Source of the DNA: Sphagnum compactum | Lineage: Eukaryota; Bryophyta; Sphagnopsida; Sphagnales | Reading direction: 5' to 3' | DNA length: 64,000 nucleotides | Assembly (NCBI GenBank): GCA_965153455.1 | Contig: OZ234494.1 | Location: forward strand, 9,114,001 to 9,178,000 | Shown: piece after piece, positions 1 to 12,600 of the stretch | Position numbering within the stretch: position 1 is the first letter of the stretch | How the letters are laid out: each line of letters begins with the position of its first letter | Notes under the pieces: model-generated | Databases searched by the model: none | The model's input: the letters and a program-made list of their open reading frames with translations, nothing else | Told to the model about the DNA's origin: nothing | Position numbers and translations under genes: made by a program

Positions 1-28
1 CCACAAGAATCCTTGTTTTCTTTTTCAG

Positions 29-1296
29 ACCTGCAGCCTTCGTTTTTTCACTTTGCAGAGCATCCGAGCGGCGCGGTTGTCAGCACAGAGGGAGAACTTG
101 ATGTTCAAGAACATGATGAAAACGAGGAAGATGAGAACGGAGAGCTTGGAGAAGATGAAGAAGACGAAGCAGAAGACGATGAGGTGGAGGATGACGACGA
201 CGAAGATGACGCTGGGAAAGACGAGGTATAATAAGAGACACACCACCCTTCTTCTTTTATGGCCTACCTCCTTCGCTTGTGGGTTTTATATATGGGTTCT
301 GTTCTCAAGGACATATGCAGACTGTGAATACCTTGTTGGAGAGACGCTCTTTTTTCCCTGAACTTCACATGAACAACAACCTGGTGCTCTGTTCAGCTTG
401 TGCAGCAGATGTACTGACTTTTGTTGCTGATAGAGTTTCCTCCTGATTGTGGTGTTCAATCCATTTTGCTGTCTACTTCCTTTGCCTGGTAGTTCAACAG
501 GAGAGAGATGTAAGAGGTCTAGAAGGGTTGTGGGAAGGGAAGTCTTGAGGAGGAGAGTAGTAGCAGGGTTTCATGTAGAGACCATATAAATTACATGCCA
601 GATGGGGTTTCCAAGGGCTTCCAGCTGTGGCAGCTTGCTACTGTTGTTGTGCTCACTTCCATACCACTAGTGTAAGAGTTTGTGGGAAGTAACAAGAAGG
701 CATGTAAAGAAAGTCTTCCCTTTTTGATCCTGCAATCCTGCTTCTAATCTGAAGTTTTGAAGCATGGGTGGTGACTGCTGTTGCCTGAACTCCTGGGGTT
801 GTTGGTTTACAAAACGCTGGCACGGTCTCGCTGATATTTCATGTTATAATACCCAAAGTTACATTGGGAGGGTGCATGCAGATTTTTGCAGATTGGTCTA
901 TCTGATGACTGTCACAACTCCAGACTTTTCCACATCTCAGTCCTGTTAGATGCTGTGTTTGAGGCAGAGTTTTAGCTAGTTGGTAGTGGCTCCTTTGTGT
1001 GTGTGTGACATGCGGTTGTCAAATCTGACCTATACCCCTGCCTGTCTCTGTGTGTGTTGCAGGAGGATGAAGAGGACTATGGCACAGAGTATCTGGTGCA
1101 ACCTGTGCAGCCAGAAGATGATGAAGGAGCCAGTGACTTTGAACCAGGTGAAGGTGACAATGAGGATGATGAGGATGAGTTTGAAGATGAAGAGGAGGAT
1201 GTTGTTGAGGAGGCTGTTAAAGAACCCATGTTGGTCAAGGGGAAACGGAGTAGAGAGGAGGATGAGGAAAAAGAGGGACGGCCACTGAAACGGTAA
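29..1296 (+). CDS. Acidic Asp/Glu-rich nuclear protein, C-terminal two exons (partial)
   Basis: Two phase-0 exons are visible: 29-225 (after a pyrimidine-rich tract and AG, with donor GT at 226) and 1063-1296 (after TTGCAG, stop TAA at 1294-1296). The 5' part lies before the window. The peptide is dominated by Glu/Asp runs, then has YGTEYLVQPV followed by ASDFEP, more acidic residues, and a basic end with KGKRSREED and PLKR. This order (acidic block, YLV-QPV, ASDFEP, K/R tail) matches a conserved plant family usually annotated as acidic nuclear or 'VHS3-like' protein. Its biochemical role is unsettled; histone or chromatin binding is often inferred from charge only. The TAA sits inside CGGTAAGTG, a good splice donor, so a further exon cannot be excluded. 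The basic PLKR ending fits the family and favours a real stop. The intron of about 840 bp has no other gene. Confidence 0.72.
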
Positions 1297-1320
1297 GTGA
1301 CTGATTGTTGAAAAGAGATA

Positions 1321-1322
<2 letters not shown>

Positions 1323-1362
<40 letters not shown>
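1323..1362. repeat. (AG)n microsatellite
   Basis: About 20 uninterrupted AG units lie 27 bp after the stop codon of the acidic-protein gene, in its probable 3' UTR. On the minus strand this produces an artefactual poly-Ser/Leu open frame. Confidence 0.95.
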
Positions 1363-1363
<1 letters not shown>

Positions 1364-4099
1364 ATTGCTTTATTTGAGTCTTGCAGTTTTTATTCTGCAC
1401 TGGGGCTTGGGGGGGAGGAGCCATGCAGCGATGTGTTTTGTTATAGCTCTGGATAAGAGTGTTTGAAGAAATACTAAGAGCTACACAGAGCTGATAGTTG
1501 TGGATCACAGTTGTGCCACATGAACAGGGTCTGAAGACTTTTTACTCCCAAGTCTCCATTGTCATCAAAAACTGCAGTTTGTAAAGTTTGCTGAAGCTTT
1601 TTTGTTTTTCCTTTCTGGTTTTTGGGTGTGGTGACTTGTTGAGTGTGGCTGTTGGGTTGTTGTGTGTGTGCATATTTCCATATCGTAGAACTCCCCCTCT
1701 TCTGCTGTTCTTGTAACGGTATGTAACTTGTGCAAATCAAGGATAGTTGCTGTTTTTGACAACACACAAAAACTTGAAGTTTGCGATGGACAACAAGATG
1801 AAAGCATCCAGTCTGGGAAGCAGACATTGGAACTGGACTCCAGTGGTGCAAGTGACAAGAAGAGCACTCTGGCAGCTTGGATTCTTCAACAACTTGCAAC
1901 AGCTACTCTGAAGCAAACATTTTTCAACTTCCTTCGAAGCAACAAGAAGGAACAATACTGCATGCATTTCTGCACATCAAAACAGACCGCGGAGTCTTCC
2001 ATTAGGACAGAGTGAACCAACAGCCACACAAGCAGAATGAGGGATGGATGAGGGATAGATGGTAGTAGGTTCAGTTCAAGTTCACTAGCTAACCACAGTG
2101 GTTAGCTCAGTTTTTTGGGTTCTTTACTACCTACCTATGTAGTAACACCACAACCACTAGCCCTCATCTATAGACTAGGTAACCAGTGAGAGGACACTGG
2201 TTACCAGACATACCCTTTCTGTTCAGAGGTTTGAAAGCGACCTCATAACCCTCATGTGGGTGGATGAAAAGTTTTGTAACCTTCTTGTAGATGGATGAGA
2301 AAACACATAACCCTGATGGCTGTAGGATTGCTTTGGCCGCATCTACATAGTATATTTGTATATACCAATGTTGGTGGGTCCAAGGCATTGGGTATTTTTT
2401 TCAAAACCCTGTAGACAGCCAGCCCCTTGTTTGTCCAGCATCATCATGCCATACATGTTTTGCTTGCATCATCATCATCATCATCATCAAAGTAATTTTA
2501 TTTTTTCCCTGTACTAGTGTTGGCCATAATATTTTGCCTCTCCTTTCTTACCTACCTTCTTGATTGGTTCCTACCCTCCCCTTTGATTTAGGCTGTCAAG
2601 GGAAACACCTGGTTGGTCACCTACACTCTTTTGAAAAATGAACTTTGGTGTTGTTTTTTTCTCCCTCTCTTTTATCTCATGTTAGGTCTTTCTTGCAAGA
2701 CCTCACATTTCTGAAGGGGTTTATTTGTCGTTGGAACTTAGTATAGTGTGAATATGTGTGCATGTTTTGATGTGTGTGACTTCGTTAGTTTTGATAGCGG
2801 TGGGTATCAATTTAGTAATGCACAACACACAACATTAAGCTAATTGAATCTACATATTGATGTTTAATAACATCATGTGTGATACAATGGTGTGTCCATT
2901 AAATGTGTGTTGTCCATTTTTGTAATCTAAAGAGTGTTAATGTTCATGACTTTATAAGTATTACAACCTAAAATTGACATTTGCCATGTCTACTTGCTAT
3001 GAAAAACCTTAATAATAATACTAAATCCTTTACAAGTTGTAATCCTACCGTTGGGTTGTTGTGCCACCTTCATTATTGTAGGCAACTCAAAATAACCATA
3101 CAACAAGGTTATTCTCCCAATAGAAAAAGCTATGGGTATTGTTTATCTTGTTATATATATATATATCCTTCAAAGATAGTGGAGGGATGTTTTGAAAATG
3201 TGTAAATAATTAGGATTGTGCATTATTTCCTCACTTAAGGTCAATTTTCCATAAGCATAACTTGTTATTTCCATATTGATCTATTATTTGCATAATGCAC
3301 TATGTTTTTTACTTGTCATAACATGTTTAAATCTAATTTCGTTTCATAGTTTATTATTAGATGATGTCACTATAATTGAAGTTAAATTATGTATTTTTGA
3401 AGGAAATTACTTAAGTGTAATTAAAATTGACGATGATACTTACAACTTTAATTCATAATTATCATTGTCAGCATCATTATGAATGAAGTTTATTCACTAT
3501 TCAACATAATGTAATTAAAAAGATGCCCAAGAAATTTTTTAGAGATATTTTTCATATGAAAGCTTCTTTGAGCTAGGTTTTCAAACATATATAAATAAAG
3601 ATAATTCTCCTCATTATTTTGAATTTATTCATCACCAATCTAAAATATGATGCTGCACCATAACTTTCTTTGTTCTTTTCATGTTTTTATACTTTATCAT
3701 AATAAAATTTTGTTTAAGCTTATGTCTTACACATACATCTTATGTTTTTGTCTTTGATTTTCATATTTTATATTTAAACTTTATTAGACTTGATTTTGTC
3801 ATAATTTTTCCTAAATGTTCATGTCCTTTGGAAATTCCCTGGTCTTGTAGTTTTTTTCTCATGATAGGTGGCAACTATTAGGGTTAGGCAATGACTAGGG
3901 TAGGTGGGGATTACATGAGGGCTAGTTAGCGATTACTCTCTATTCTAGGATTTCATTGGTCACTCCCACTTGTCCCACTAGTAGTTGCACATCTTTCAAA
4001 ACATGTGGTGCAACACATTGATTAATTGAGTATCAAATCCATCAATTGATCAATGAACCCATGTCCTTGGTTTTCATTTGTTTGATCATTTGGTGATGC
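1363..4099. other. Spacer without a recognisable gene
   Basis: The first several hundred bases are probably 3' UTR of the acidic-protein gene. The rest becomes AT-rich and holds a CATCATCAT run near 2467-2490, short TA runs near 3152-3166 and GTAG/CTAC-rich words near 2060-2150. Short open frames here have no recognisable motif or splice structure. Confidence 0.6.
2087..2107. repeat. Near-perfect 10-bp palindrome inside a CTAC/GTAG-rich repeat
   Basis: AGCTAACCAC, one spacer base, then its exact reverse complement. Related AACCAC-TGGTTA words recur near 51625 and 62635 in similar CTACC/GTAGG-rich surroundings, suggesting a dispersed repeat family rather than a gene-linked element. Confidence 0.6.
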
Positions 4100-5455
4100 A
4101 CATGGACAGGCCTCTTGAGCCAAATACCAAGATTTTGAGTTATGTCCTTGTTCTAGACTCTAATGATGTTGGCAAAAAATGCAATCTAGTTCCTAGAGTC
4201 TAATGATGTTTCTATGTTCGTAAGGAGTTTGTATATGCCCTATTCTTTGACACTTTAATATCCTTATTCCAACCTATAATCAACATTAGTATGGAAGGTA
4301 TCTATTCCCCTTTGGACTCCTTGAGATGTTGAAAACAATTTTATATTGAGCATGGGGACATGAATGATGTTCTTGAGAACACCTACCTTCTCCTTGCTAT
4401 CAATTTATGTTTTGAAAATTGTTGCATATGCCTTGGGCATACAATATCACTCCTTTGATCCCTTCAACTATTTGCTTCTCTTCAAATATGTCTTGATAAG
4501 TTGAAAACCAATATCTATGTTAACTCACATGTTGTGAGTGGCATTTGTCAATCTACCAATTGTTTGAGCAAAGGTTGAGGGTTGAAGCCATGAAAGCTTA
4601 TGAGTCTTTCCCGTACTTCTAGACTTGTTATTTTCTTTTTCTTAGGCATCTTCTTCTCCTTAGGGCACTTTCATGTCCGATAGCTTATCTTTTCCACAAT
4701 TCAAACAAGTGGTGGCTTTCTTTCATTCAACTATCTCCTTGCATTGTTCATGTTGCTCTTTGGTAAGAAATGATTCTTTAGATAACGAACCTCTCTTGGA
4801 TTTGAATGTGGTGGCATACATTATGGCTCCTCAACCCTTGTTATTTACTTGATTCTTAAAATCCTTCATCTTGCTTTCTTTTGTGATCAACCTCCCCATC
4901 ATGGTGCGCATGGTTCGCTCAACACTAGGAGCGTTCTCCTAGTACAATTGAAATGGCCTATAACATGCTAGCAATTGACTCAAAACGTTGACCATGACAA
5001 TGTTACAATGAAAGTATTGTTGTCAAGATTGGTTAGCTCACTTCTAGCTTCCTTGATCTTTCCCATGGAATCAACAATGCTTTCACCGTCCACGATGATG
5101 TCAAAGAAACACTACTAAATGTGATGTATGCTCTCATGTGATTGCTGTTCGTTGTGATATATGCTCTCATGCAGTAGCTGATCATGTACTTCTTTTAGCT
5201 TGTCACAAATCACCTTCGAGGTCTTATGACTCATGATATATTTTTAAATCTTCTCTTCAACAGCTTGACACAAAGATGAACTGCTTGACTTTCCTTCTTG
5301 ACCCATGCAACAAGACCTATTGCATCTAATGACAGAGGCTTTGGAGTTGTGCCATCTACCATGTCCATCAGCTCATTTCCAAGAAATACAGCTCTCATGC
5401 AATTCCCACATGTGAAAATTCTACCCTGAGAATCTCCTGATATTGCCTGAAGCAT
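4100..5455 (-). mobile_element. Degraded Ty1/Copia retrotransposon gag relic
   Basis: Read on the minus strand from 5455 down, the translation follows a plant Copia gag. It has FLGNELMDMVDGTTPKP and a W before KKESQA (5300-5420), then KVICDKLKEVHDQLLHES (5160-5230), KIKEARSELTNLD (about 5030-5075), and TMRTMMGRLITKESKMKDF (4855-4925). A short open stretch leads to KATTCLNCGK (4689-4720), the first half of a CCHC zinc knuckle. In-frame stops and frameshifts interrupt it in several places, including between these blocks, so it is a dead copy. No LTRs or target-site duplication could be identified. The Copia assignment rests on block order and is inference from family knowledge. Confidence 0.7.
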
Positions 5456-6614
5456 CTTCAGTTAACACCACTTTGCTAAGCATGATTACTAAGCACACAA
5501 AAAAGTTGACCCAGGTACAACTTCTTGACTTCTCACAAGTATGAGGACTTGACTCACACAATTACTTTAGGCACAATACCTTGAAACAATAGAATTGAAA
5601 AAAAGAGAACTGCAACACAACTAGATAGGCACGCTTTGCATGGAACAGATCCGTGGGTCCATAACCTATAATTATACAAGAAAACAACCTATAAGCAATT
5701 TACTGACACACAAACCCTGGAACTCAACTCAGAAACAGTGAAATCAATCACACAACACCTTGTACATGAGGATACAATGGCAAGGAATGTATTAGCCACA
5801 GATCACAGAGTTATACATAGCATAGAGCCCTTATAATCACACATAAACACAGTGCTTCAAAGTCTAACCCCTGCATTATACACCCACAACCTTAACACTC
5901 CAAGAACTTCCATATGCATGTACAACACATACAAGAGAGAGGGCTTCCCAGGAGTATCAAGAAGCATTGTACTCCTCTGTAGGAGTAATGGTTACCAGCT
6001 ACAGTGACCAACCTCAAACTGTGCTCTTACTATAGTGAATTCCCCCAATAGGGATACTCTTAGAGATGGTGTGCAACTTGCTAAATTTAGATGTATTGAG
6101 TGATTCAAGAAAATGGGTAGTCTTCTTTCTGTGATGTTAGTTAATGAAGTCATTTCCATCCTCATCATTGCCTGCTGGTCATGCAACATTTTGACAATTC
6201 TTAGTTTTGAGAGGTAACTGGGTAATTTTCTACACAGTGGAATTTGACTCAGATAGTGTGAGCACCCTTGAAAGCAAACAGTTAGTTTCGCTGCTATGTG
6301 CAAACTCAGCAACTGCAGAATACATGTGCCTCTAGAGGTTAGTTAGACTGGAAACTAATCTAACAAAATCAGCCTGAAAAGTGCCTGGTGTACACACCCT
6401 AGCACACATTCAAAAGAGTTATATTGTGCAAAATCTGGCACATTCCAGCTTTGCCACTGGCCTGTGTCATACCACTGACAAATAGTTGCACTGGAGCTCA
6501 CATGTGCATCCACCCAAATTCCTTGGTAATGATCCAGAACAAGAAGAGTTCACTTCATAAAATCTCTTCAGAATTTGATGACCTACAATTTGTGGCTGGC
6601 ACAAACTGCAGTTC
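5456..6614. other. Spacer / 3' flank of NRPA2
   Basis: No gene is recognised. The part nearest 6614 is the likely 3' UTR of the minus-strand NRPA2 gene. Short open frames on both strands lack motifs. Confidence 0.6.
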
Positions 6615-9600
6615 CTACGCCTGATCCTCAGTGACAGAAAGTGTCAACTTGATATTCATTGCTGCCAGCTCTGCAGCAAGGTACCTGAATACATAAGGCA
6701 TAGCAACGCGTTCAATCCCCCGACTGGTGTTACATACGCGACAGAATGCCTTTTTGTTTCTTCCACCTGCAGATGGCAGACCCATCATCCCAAACCCAAG
6801 ACTGCCTTTGCTTTGTGCTTGAGGCAGCGGAGACAGGAGGCTGCCACACAGTGAACACACATCTGCTGTGTGGTAATCAGAGCAGGCATGCAGGCGGTCA
6901 TGAAGCAGGAATGCAGCACCATGAGCCAGTAATGAATCACGCTCCATTTCTCCAAATCGAATTCCTCCCCCAATCTTGCGTCCCTTCACTGGCTGTCTTG
7001 TTACTGGATTTACTGCGCCCATCGATCGCACCTGTTACAAAGCACACTGTGTTTTATGCAGTTGTTTCTCCTTCTATCATGTGTTGGTATGATGATGATG
7101 CACCTGAACATGTCTTTACTGTCACAGAAATTGATGCCAGAATCTTTGAGTTTTCACCTGCTTACCAGAACATTTTGTGAGTGCATCAAGACCAAGAAAA
7201 TTGACTCAGATTGAGATGCAAGACTTTACCTGATACTTATCGGACACCATGTGCCGCAATCTCTGGTAGTAGACAACACCCATGTAGATTTCACAGGTTA
7301 GCTCTGTGCCGAGAAGACCACTGTACATGACCTCTGTTCCATGGTAGTTGAATCCATACTCGGCCAACTGCTTCCCGAACTCATCAACTGCTGAGCCATG
7401 GGTGCCTTTCTGCTTCTTGGACCCATCCTTACTTTCATCTTGCTGTGGAGTGCACTTCTTGAAAGGAGTTGCATCAATGAATTGGCCACTCATAGTGCCC
7501 GCCTATGTTTTGCATCAGGGGCACAGAACCATAATAAGCCATGCTGTTTGTGTGGGTGAAGACTACTACTCAGCATTCACCAAGTCTCACCTGTGATCAC
7601 AACTTGCAGACCACTGAGCTTGTGACTAAAAACAATACAATCAAACAAATGGCGCAAATGTGAAAGAAGGCAGTGTACCTTGGCAGCCATAGACTCCAAA
7701 AGCATGCCAATGGTCATACGAGAGGGAAATGCATGTGGATTGATAATGATGTCAGGGCGCATTCCTGTTACTGCAGAAAACGGCATATCAATGTCTGGCC
7801 ACAGCTGAGATAGCACTCCTTTCTGTCCATGCCGGCTGCTGAACTTGTCTCCAATCTGTGGATTCCGACCATGTCGTGTTCGTATGATCACCTGAGACAT
7901 GGAAACTGTATGGATCAGAAAATTATATTATTAACTCGAAAGGCTAGAAGTAACTAAAAGGAAGAGGCTCAGAGTTCAAATCCAAATCCCCTTTGAAACT
8001 GATATAATCAATCCTCCCTCAAGCCATTATTGGCTTCAAGATCTGACAATTTCACAGTCAACAATATCTTGGGAAGTACAGATCTGGGAAAACTTGTAGG
8101 CACGTGTAAGCAACTTATCTCTGGAAAGAAGTGTTTTTATTTTTTCATTTTTTCGACATTGAAATTTGGGTGAGAATTTACAATATATTAGCAAAATTAG
8201 TTGAATTTACACTAGAAAACAAAAGTTTCCAATTTTTTTCCCAATTTCTTTGTTGAAAAATGGCGAAATTTTGCTGGAAAAAAACACTGCTGGAAGGAGA
8301 TCTGTTGGGCTACAAAGTAAAAGTTTTTTGCCTTTTGAGGAGGATGCAAAAGAGTGACAAAAAGAGTACCTTCTGAAGAGGATCCTTAGCACCTGTGCTT
8401 ATGGCTGCAACATAATCCACCACTGCTGCCTCTGATCCCTTCAATTTCGACACTTTTGATTGTCCTGTCATTGTATTCAGCACACTGCAATATGGACTTC
8501 CCTCGACCAATGCCTGTATATGCAGCAGCATCATTACAAAGACCATAAGTCCATTAGGTTTCTGAGCCAGGACCTTGCCTGCAGATCACTGGAAGATTCA
8601 ACAGACGAAAGTAGATATGGCCCTTATGGTTATTGGGTGGTGCATGGAACATGTACCAAATCACCAATGAGACATCAAAAGACCTTGTAACTGCACACTT
8701 GTAAGTCCCACTTTTGCAAGCCTTGTGGCAGAGTCTTAAAGCACTAGCTTTACCAAGGTTTATGAAAGAATATGATGATGCTTGCACATGAAGGGAATTG
8801 GGAAATCCTCACGCAAACACACTTCTCAAGGGCATCATACCTGGCCTATATGTGGAAGCCCATCGGAATCAATAAATTTGGCATCTTTTTCTGCAGTCTC
8901 CTTGAACCTGCTAGATGCAGCAGGTCGTCCAAAGACATTCACAATGCCGTCTCCCTTCTGCCGTAGGTGGGTCAAGTCGATTGTCTCTGACTGCAATCAA
9001 GAAACAAAAAATTCTCTGTGTATGTCACTATTTGGATAATGCAAAAGATAATGAGGGGGATTTGAAAGAGACAAGAATAATAAACAAGCACCCCCCTTGA
9101 TCAGAAAGACTCTGGCTTATGGCAAACCTTTCCTCACAGGGGAGAGAATCAATGTAGGCAACTAATCTACAGGTCCAAAAAAGGCCACACCTTGTACACT
9201 TGCCCATGGCACAACCCACGCTCCATTGACGATTTGTTCATAATCATGGCATCCTCCATATCGTACCTGTGCAAACAAACCCAACAGATACATGCATGAT
9301 GCTGACCTGTTCCCTTTTTCTGCAGTGCTGAGAGAAGACTGCACTAAGAGAGAAGAGGCACTCTTCCCAAGTGTCAAGGAGAATTGTATAGTTAAGGAGA
9401 CAGGTGGAGCAGAGACCACAAGCGCCAGACTGAGAAACACTGGAAGGCTGGGACAACCCAATTGTACTGAGATAGGTAACAACTGGGTCTGAGTATCCAT
9501 GAAGCAAGTGTTTGCCCCTGTTGCCTAAACCCTAAACCCCTGATTCCTGAACCCACTGCTCTTCTTTCAGACTCCCATTTGGTGTATCCGAACTAGGCTC

Positions 9601-12600
9601 TGGTCATATGAGTGCCTGACTGACTACAGTGATCAAAGTCTGATTTATCTTTGGCCTCTATCTTGCTCAGTCAGCTGATGTTATAGTGTCTCCACCGAAC
9701 AGATTCACAAATGGTGAGGGAAAACTTCCATCAATGCCAACAATGAAAGGTGTAATGTAAAACCACCACGACAACAGCTATCTCTATCAATCTGTCTTCA
9801 CATCAAAAGGCTTACCCAGTATATGCAAGCACAGCGACAATAGCATTAGTACCCGTTGGAAACTGATCCATGTGAAATTTGTTCCAAGCCACTGTTTGTG
9901 CGACTGGCTTTTGTGGTGTCTGCAACCAAGTGTACAAAGGCCCACATTTTGCTCATGTAGATCGTAAGGGTACTGAACACAAGTTGAAATCAAGGAAAGA
10001 GTGTGTTGCAATTGTTGTTGTGGGTCTCTAGACAAGCCTTTCAAACGGCAGATTAGAAAAAGTTGCAAAAAGTCCATCTTCTAACAGAATATGCTGGAAG
10101 ATCATAATACAGCATACATGCCCACTTTGGGACTAGATAACCAATCCTGCTCCCCAGTCAGATGCATACCTGAATGCGGTACATTTTGTTATCTGAACGA
10201 TGTGCCAGAGCTTGAGCTGGAAATCCCATTGTTTGCTTTCCCATCTGTAGTAGCTTGGGAACAGCCGAAAAAGAAAAAGAGTGTTAAAAATCTGTGGCCC
10301 AAAACCCAAAATAAAGAGAAAAAAAAGCATGCTGTGAAGGATGTGCAGGAGGAGTTTGTTGGCAGAATGCTGGAAAAGTGAAAGGCTTGACCTGACACTG
10401 GTACATGTTGCGTGGACTTTGATTATGGTCAGACCAAGGTGTGAGGCTGGCAACAACACTCAGCATGGCAGTGGCATGTGTTTCTTCATGCGTGGCTTGG
10501 GAACCTGCATTATCTCTTCCACCAGCTCCACCATCTGGGCATCTAATCTCCATGTATGCCTGCATACATGCGCCAACAACATATGTGAGTGCCGCTCCCT
10601 CGCGCACCAAGACCATAACTTTCTGTTGCTACATACAAACATATACAACTTGGCATGCGAACAAAGTCTGTCTTCACACCCAAAGCAGGCAGTTCTCCCT
10701 GGATGATTCAGGAGACACATCAAAATACAGTTTGGACATGTCCTGCTTGTTTGTAGGTTTACAACAAGGTTTGAATGGAAACTTGTACAACCTGCTCCAG
10801 TGGCCCGATGAGTTCCACTGCACCCTCATCCTGTAGCTGCTTTACAGGTCTCAGCAGACGTGATGGCGTGGTTGAGAGAAAAAGCCCTGGATACATCCCT
10901 GCTGATGTGCATGGGACATATGCTACTTCCAAGTCAGCCGGAACCTGCAAAAAAACACACGATGGACTTAAACCCTAAACCCATACTCCAGAATCTGCAA
11001 AACATGATCAAAGACAAAGGCAACCAAGCATAAATGATCCACAAAGCTAAGATAAAGAGCCTTTGTGCACCAGGGACTCCAAAAGTATACAGAACTGTCT
11101 CACCTCAGGTACTTTAGCAACTTTGAGATGCCGAATATGAGCTACCGCAGCAGGGATTGCGGAAGTCTCCATGTAGCCTACCACTCGGCCATCCAAGAGC
11201 ACTGTCAAATGAGTAGGGGGGGCCACTCGTGCCAAAGCTGGAATAGCTGGAATCATACCTAGCTGTACCAAAACTGTGGTAATTGCCTTTCGTGTCCACA
11301 GAGGATCTTTGACAACTCCTCGTTCATCTAAGTCTGTTGAAATCTCTGTGAAAACAAAAACAAAAAACAAAATACCCACACAATCAAACACAAAAAGAAC
11401 AAAAGCCATGTTTATGAGAAATTGCAGAGAAATCTCTACAACCCACACTCACTTTGAAGGTAACATGACAATTGAGAGCTGTCACATACGTAAAATCCTA
11501 TGAGATTAACTCATGAACCACCAGACTATCATCACCCTCATAAAAAATAGCAGTGACGACAAGGCTGCAATGACTACCCACTGTCTTCTGGAGCTGATGG
11601 AGCTTCATCCGTTCCTGACAGTAGGTGTAGAGATAAGTACACACCATACGCAGCACTTTATCACAACAAAACTCTAGTCTTGTTCTTCAGACATAAAACC
11701 ATGAGAATGAAAGCAAGCCCAAGACACAACTGCAACTGGCAGCATGTTGTTGCAGAGGATATAATAGACCCAAAACATGTGATGGAAAAAAACATTACAT
11801 CAGACAGTCAAGGGTTGCTTGTGGCTTCAGAAAAAGTGGGAAGGGAAGAGGAAGAGTTGCTTACGGCATACAGCAGTAAGATGGTTGAGCAGACCACAAG
11901 GTGTGCCATCAGGTGTATGAACAGGACAGAGGAAACCCCATGATCTGTATTCCATTGTGAATGATCCATTTATCTCAGATATGGAGCTCCAAAACACAGA
12001 GCAAATATGGTGAAGAAACTAGACAGCAATGATGCTGCCTTTCTTCTTCCAATAGTAGGTAGTAGTAATAGTCACAATATTATCACATTACCATCATCAT
12101 CATGAGTGCAAAAAGAAGGTGATGATCAAGGAGTGTGGAGACAGGAAAGGGGCAAATGTTTTTTTTACTCAGGGAGCAGTTTGCGGACTGTTGTGGTTCG
12201 TAGCGTTGCAAAAAAGGCACCTCTATGAACTGAGCGGAAATGTGAAATGTAACGCAAAAAGTTCAGCTTTTCTGCAACCAAAGTAAAGCCACCAGCCTGT
12301 GTTCCAGAAAAATGTCAACCAACAGATAACTTTAGGATCTATCTGTTGCCTTTTGATCAAATAGGTGTGAGGGAGATGGAACAAAAAGAGTGTGCCTAAT
12401 TCTTCACAGAACCAGCCAGACCCAGTATGTCAACCTGGAAAAACAGTTTAGGGTTTGGGGGTTAGGTTAAATCCTAAACCATTAAAAAAAAAAGTTATTA
12501 CTAAAACCCAAACTAGCAAGAAGCTTGAAGCTTTATTCAATAAAAAAACAAGCCTGCAATGGCACTGCAAGGTTTGAAAAGGCGAGAACTGCAAACTGCA

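Noticed and set aside
1030-1508. Long minus-strand open frames opposite the acidic exon and the AG microsatellite
   Set aside because: They are the complement of GAG/GAT-rich codons and of (AG)n, giving poly-Ser/Leu. The plus-strand exon has splice sites and family similarity.
6746-7180. 144-codon plus-strand open frame over the NRPA2 3' end
   Set aside because: It is the shadow of the last, strongly conserved NRPA2 exon on the minus strand.
10341-10836. Plus-strand open frames of 121 and 131 codons
   Set aside because: They overlap NRPA2 exons 18 and 19 in antisense and have no independent motif.
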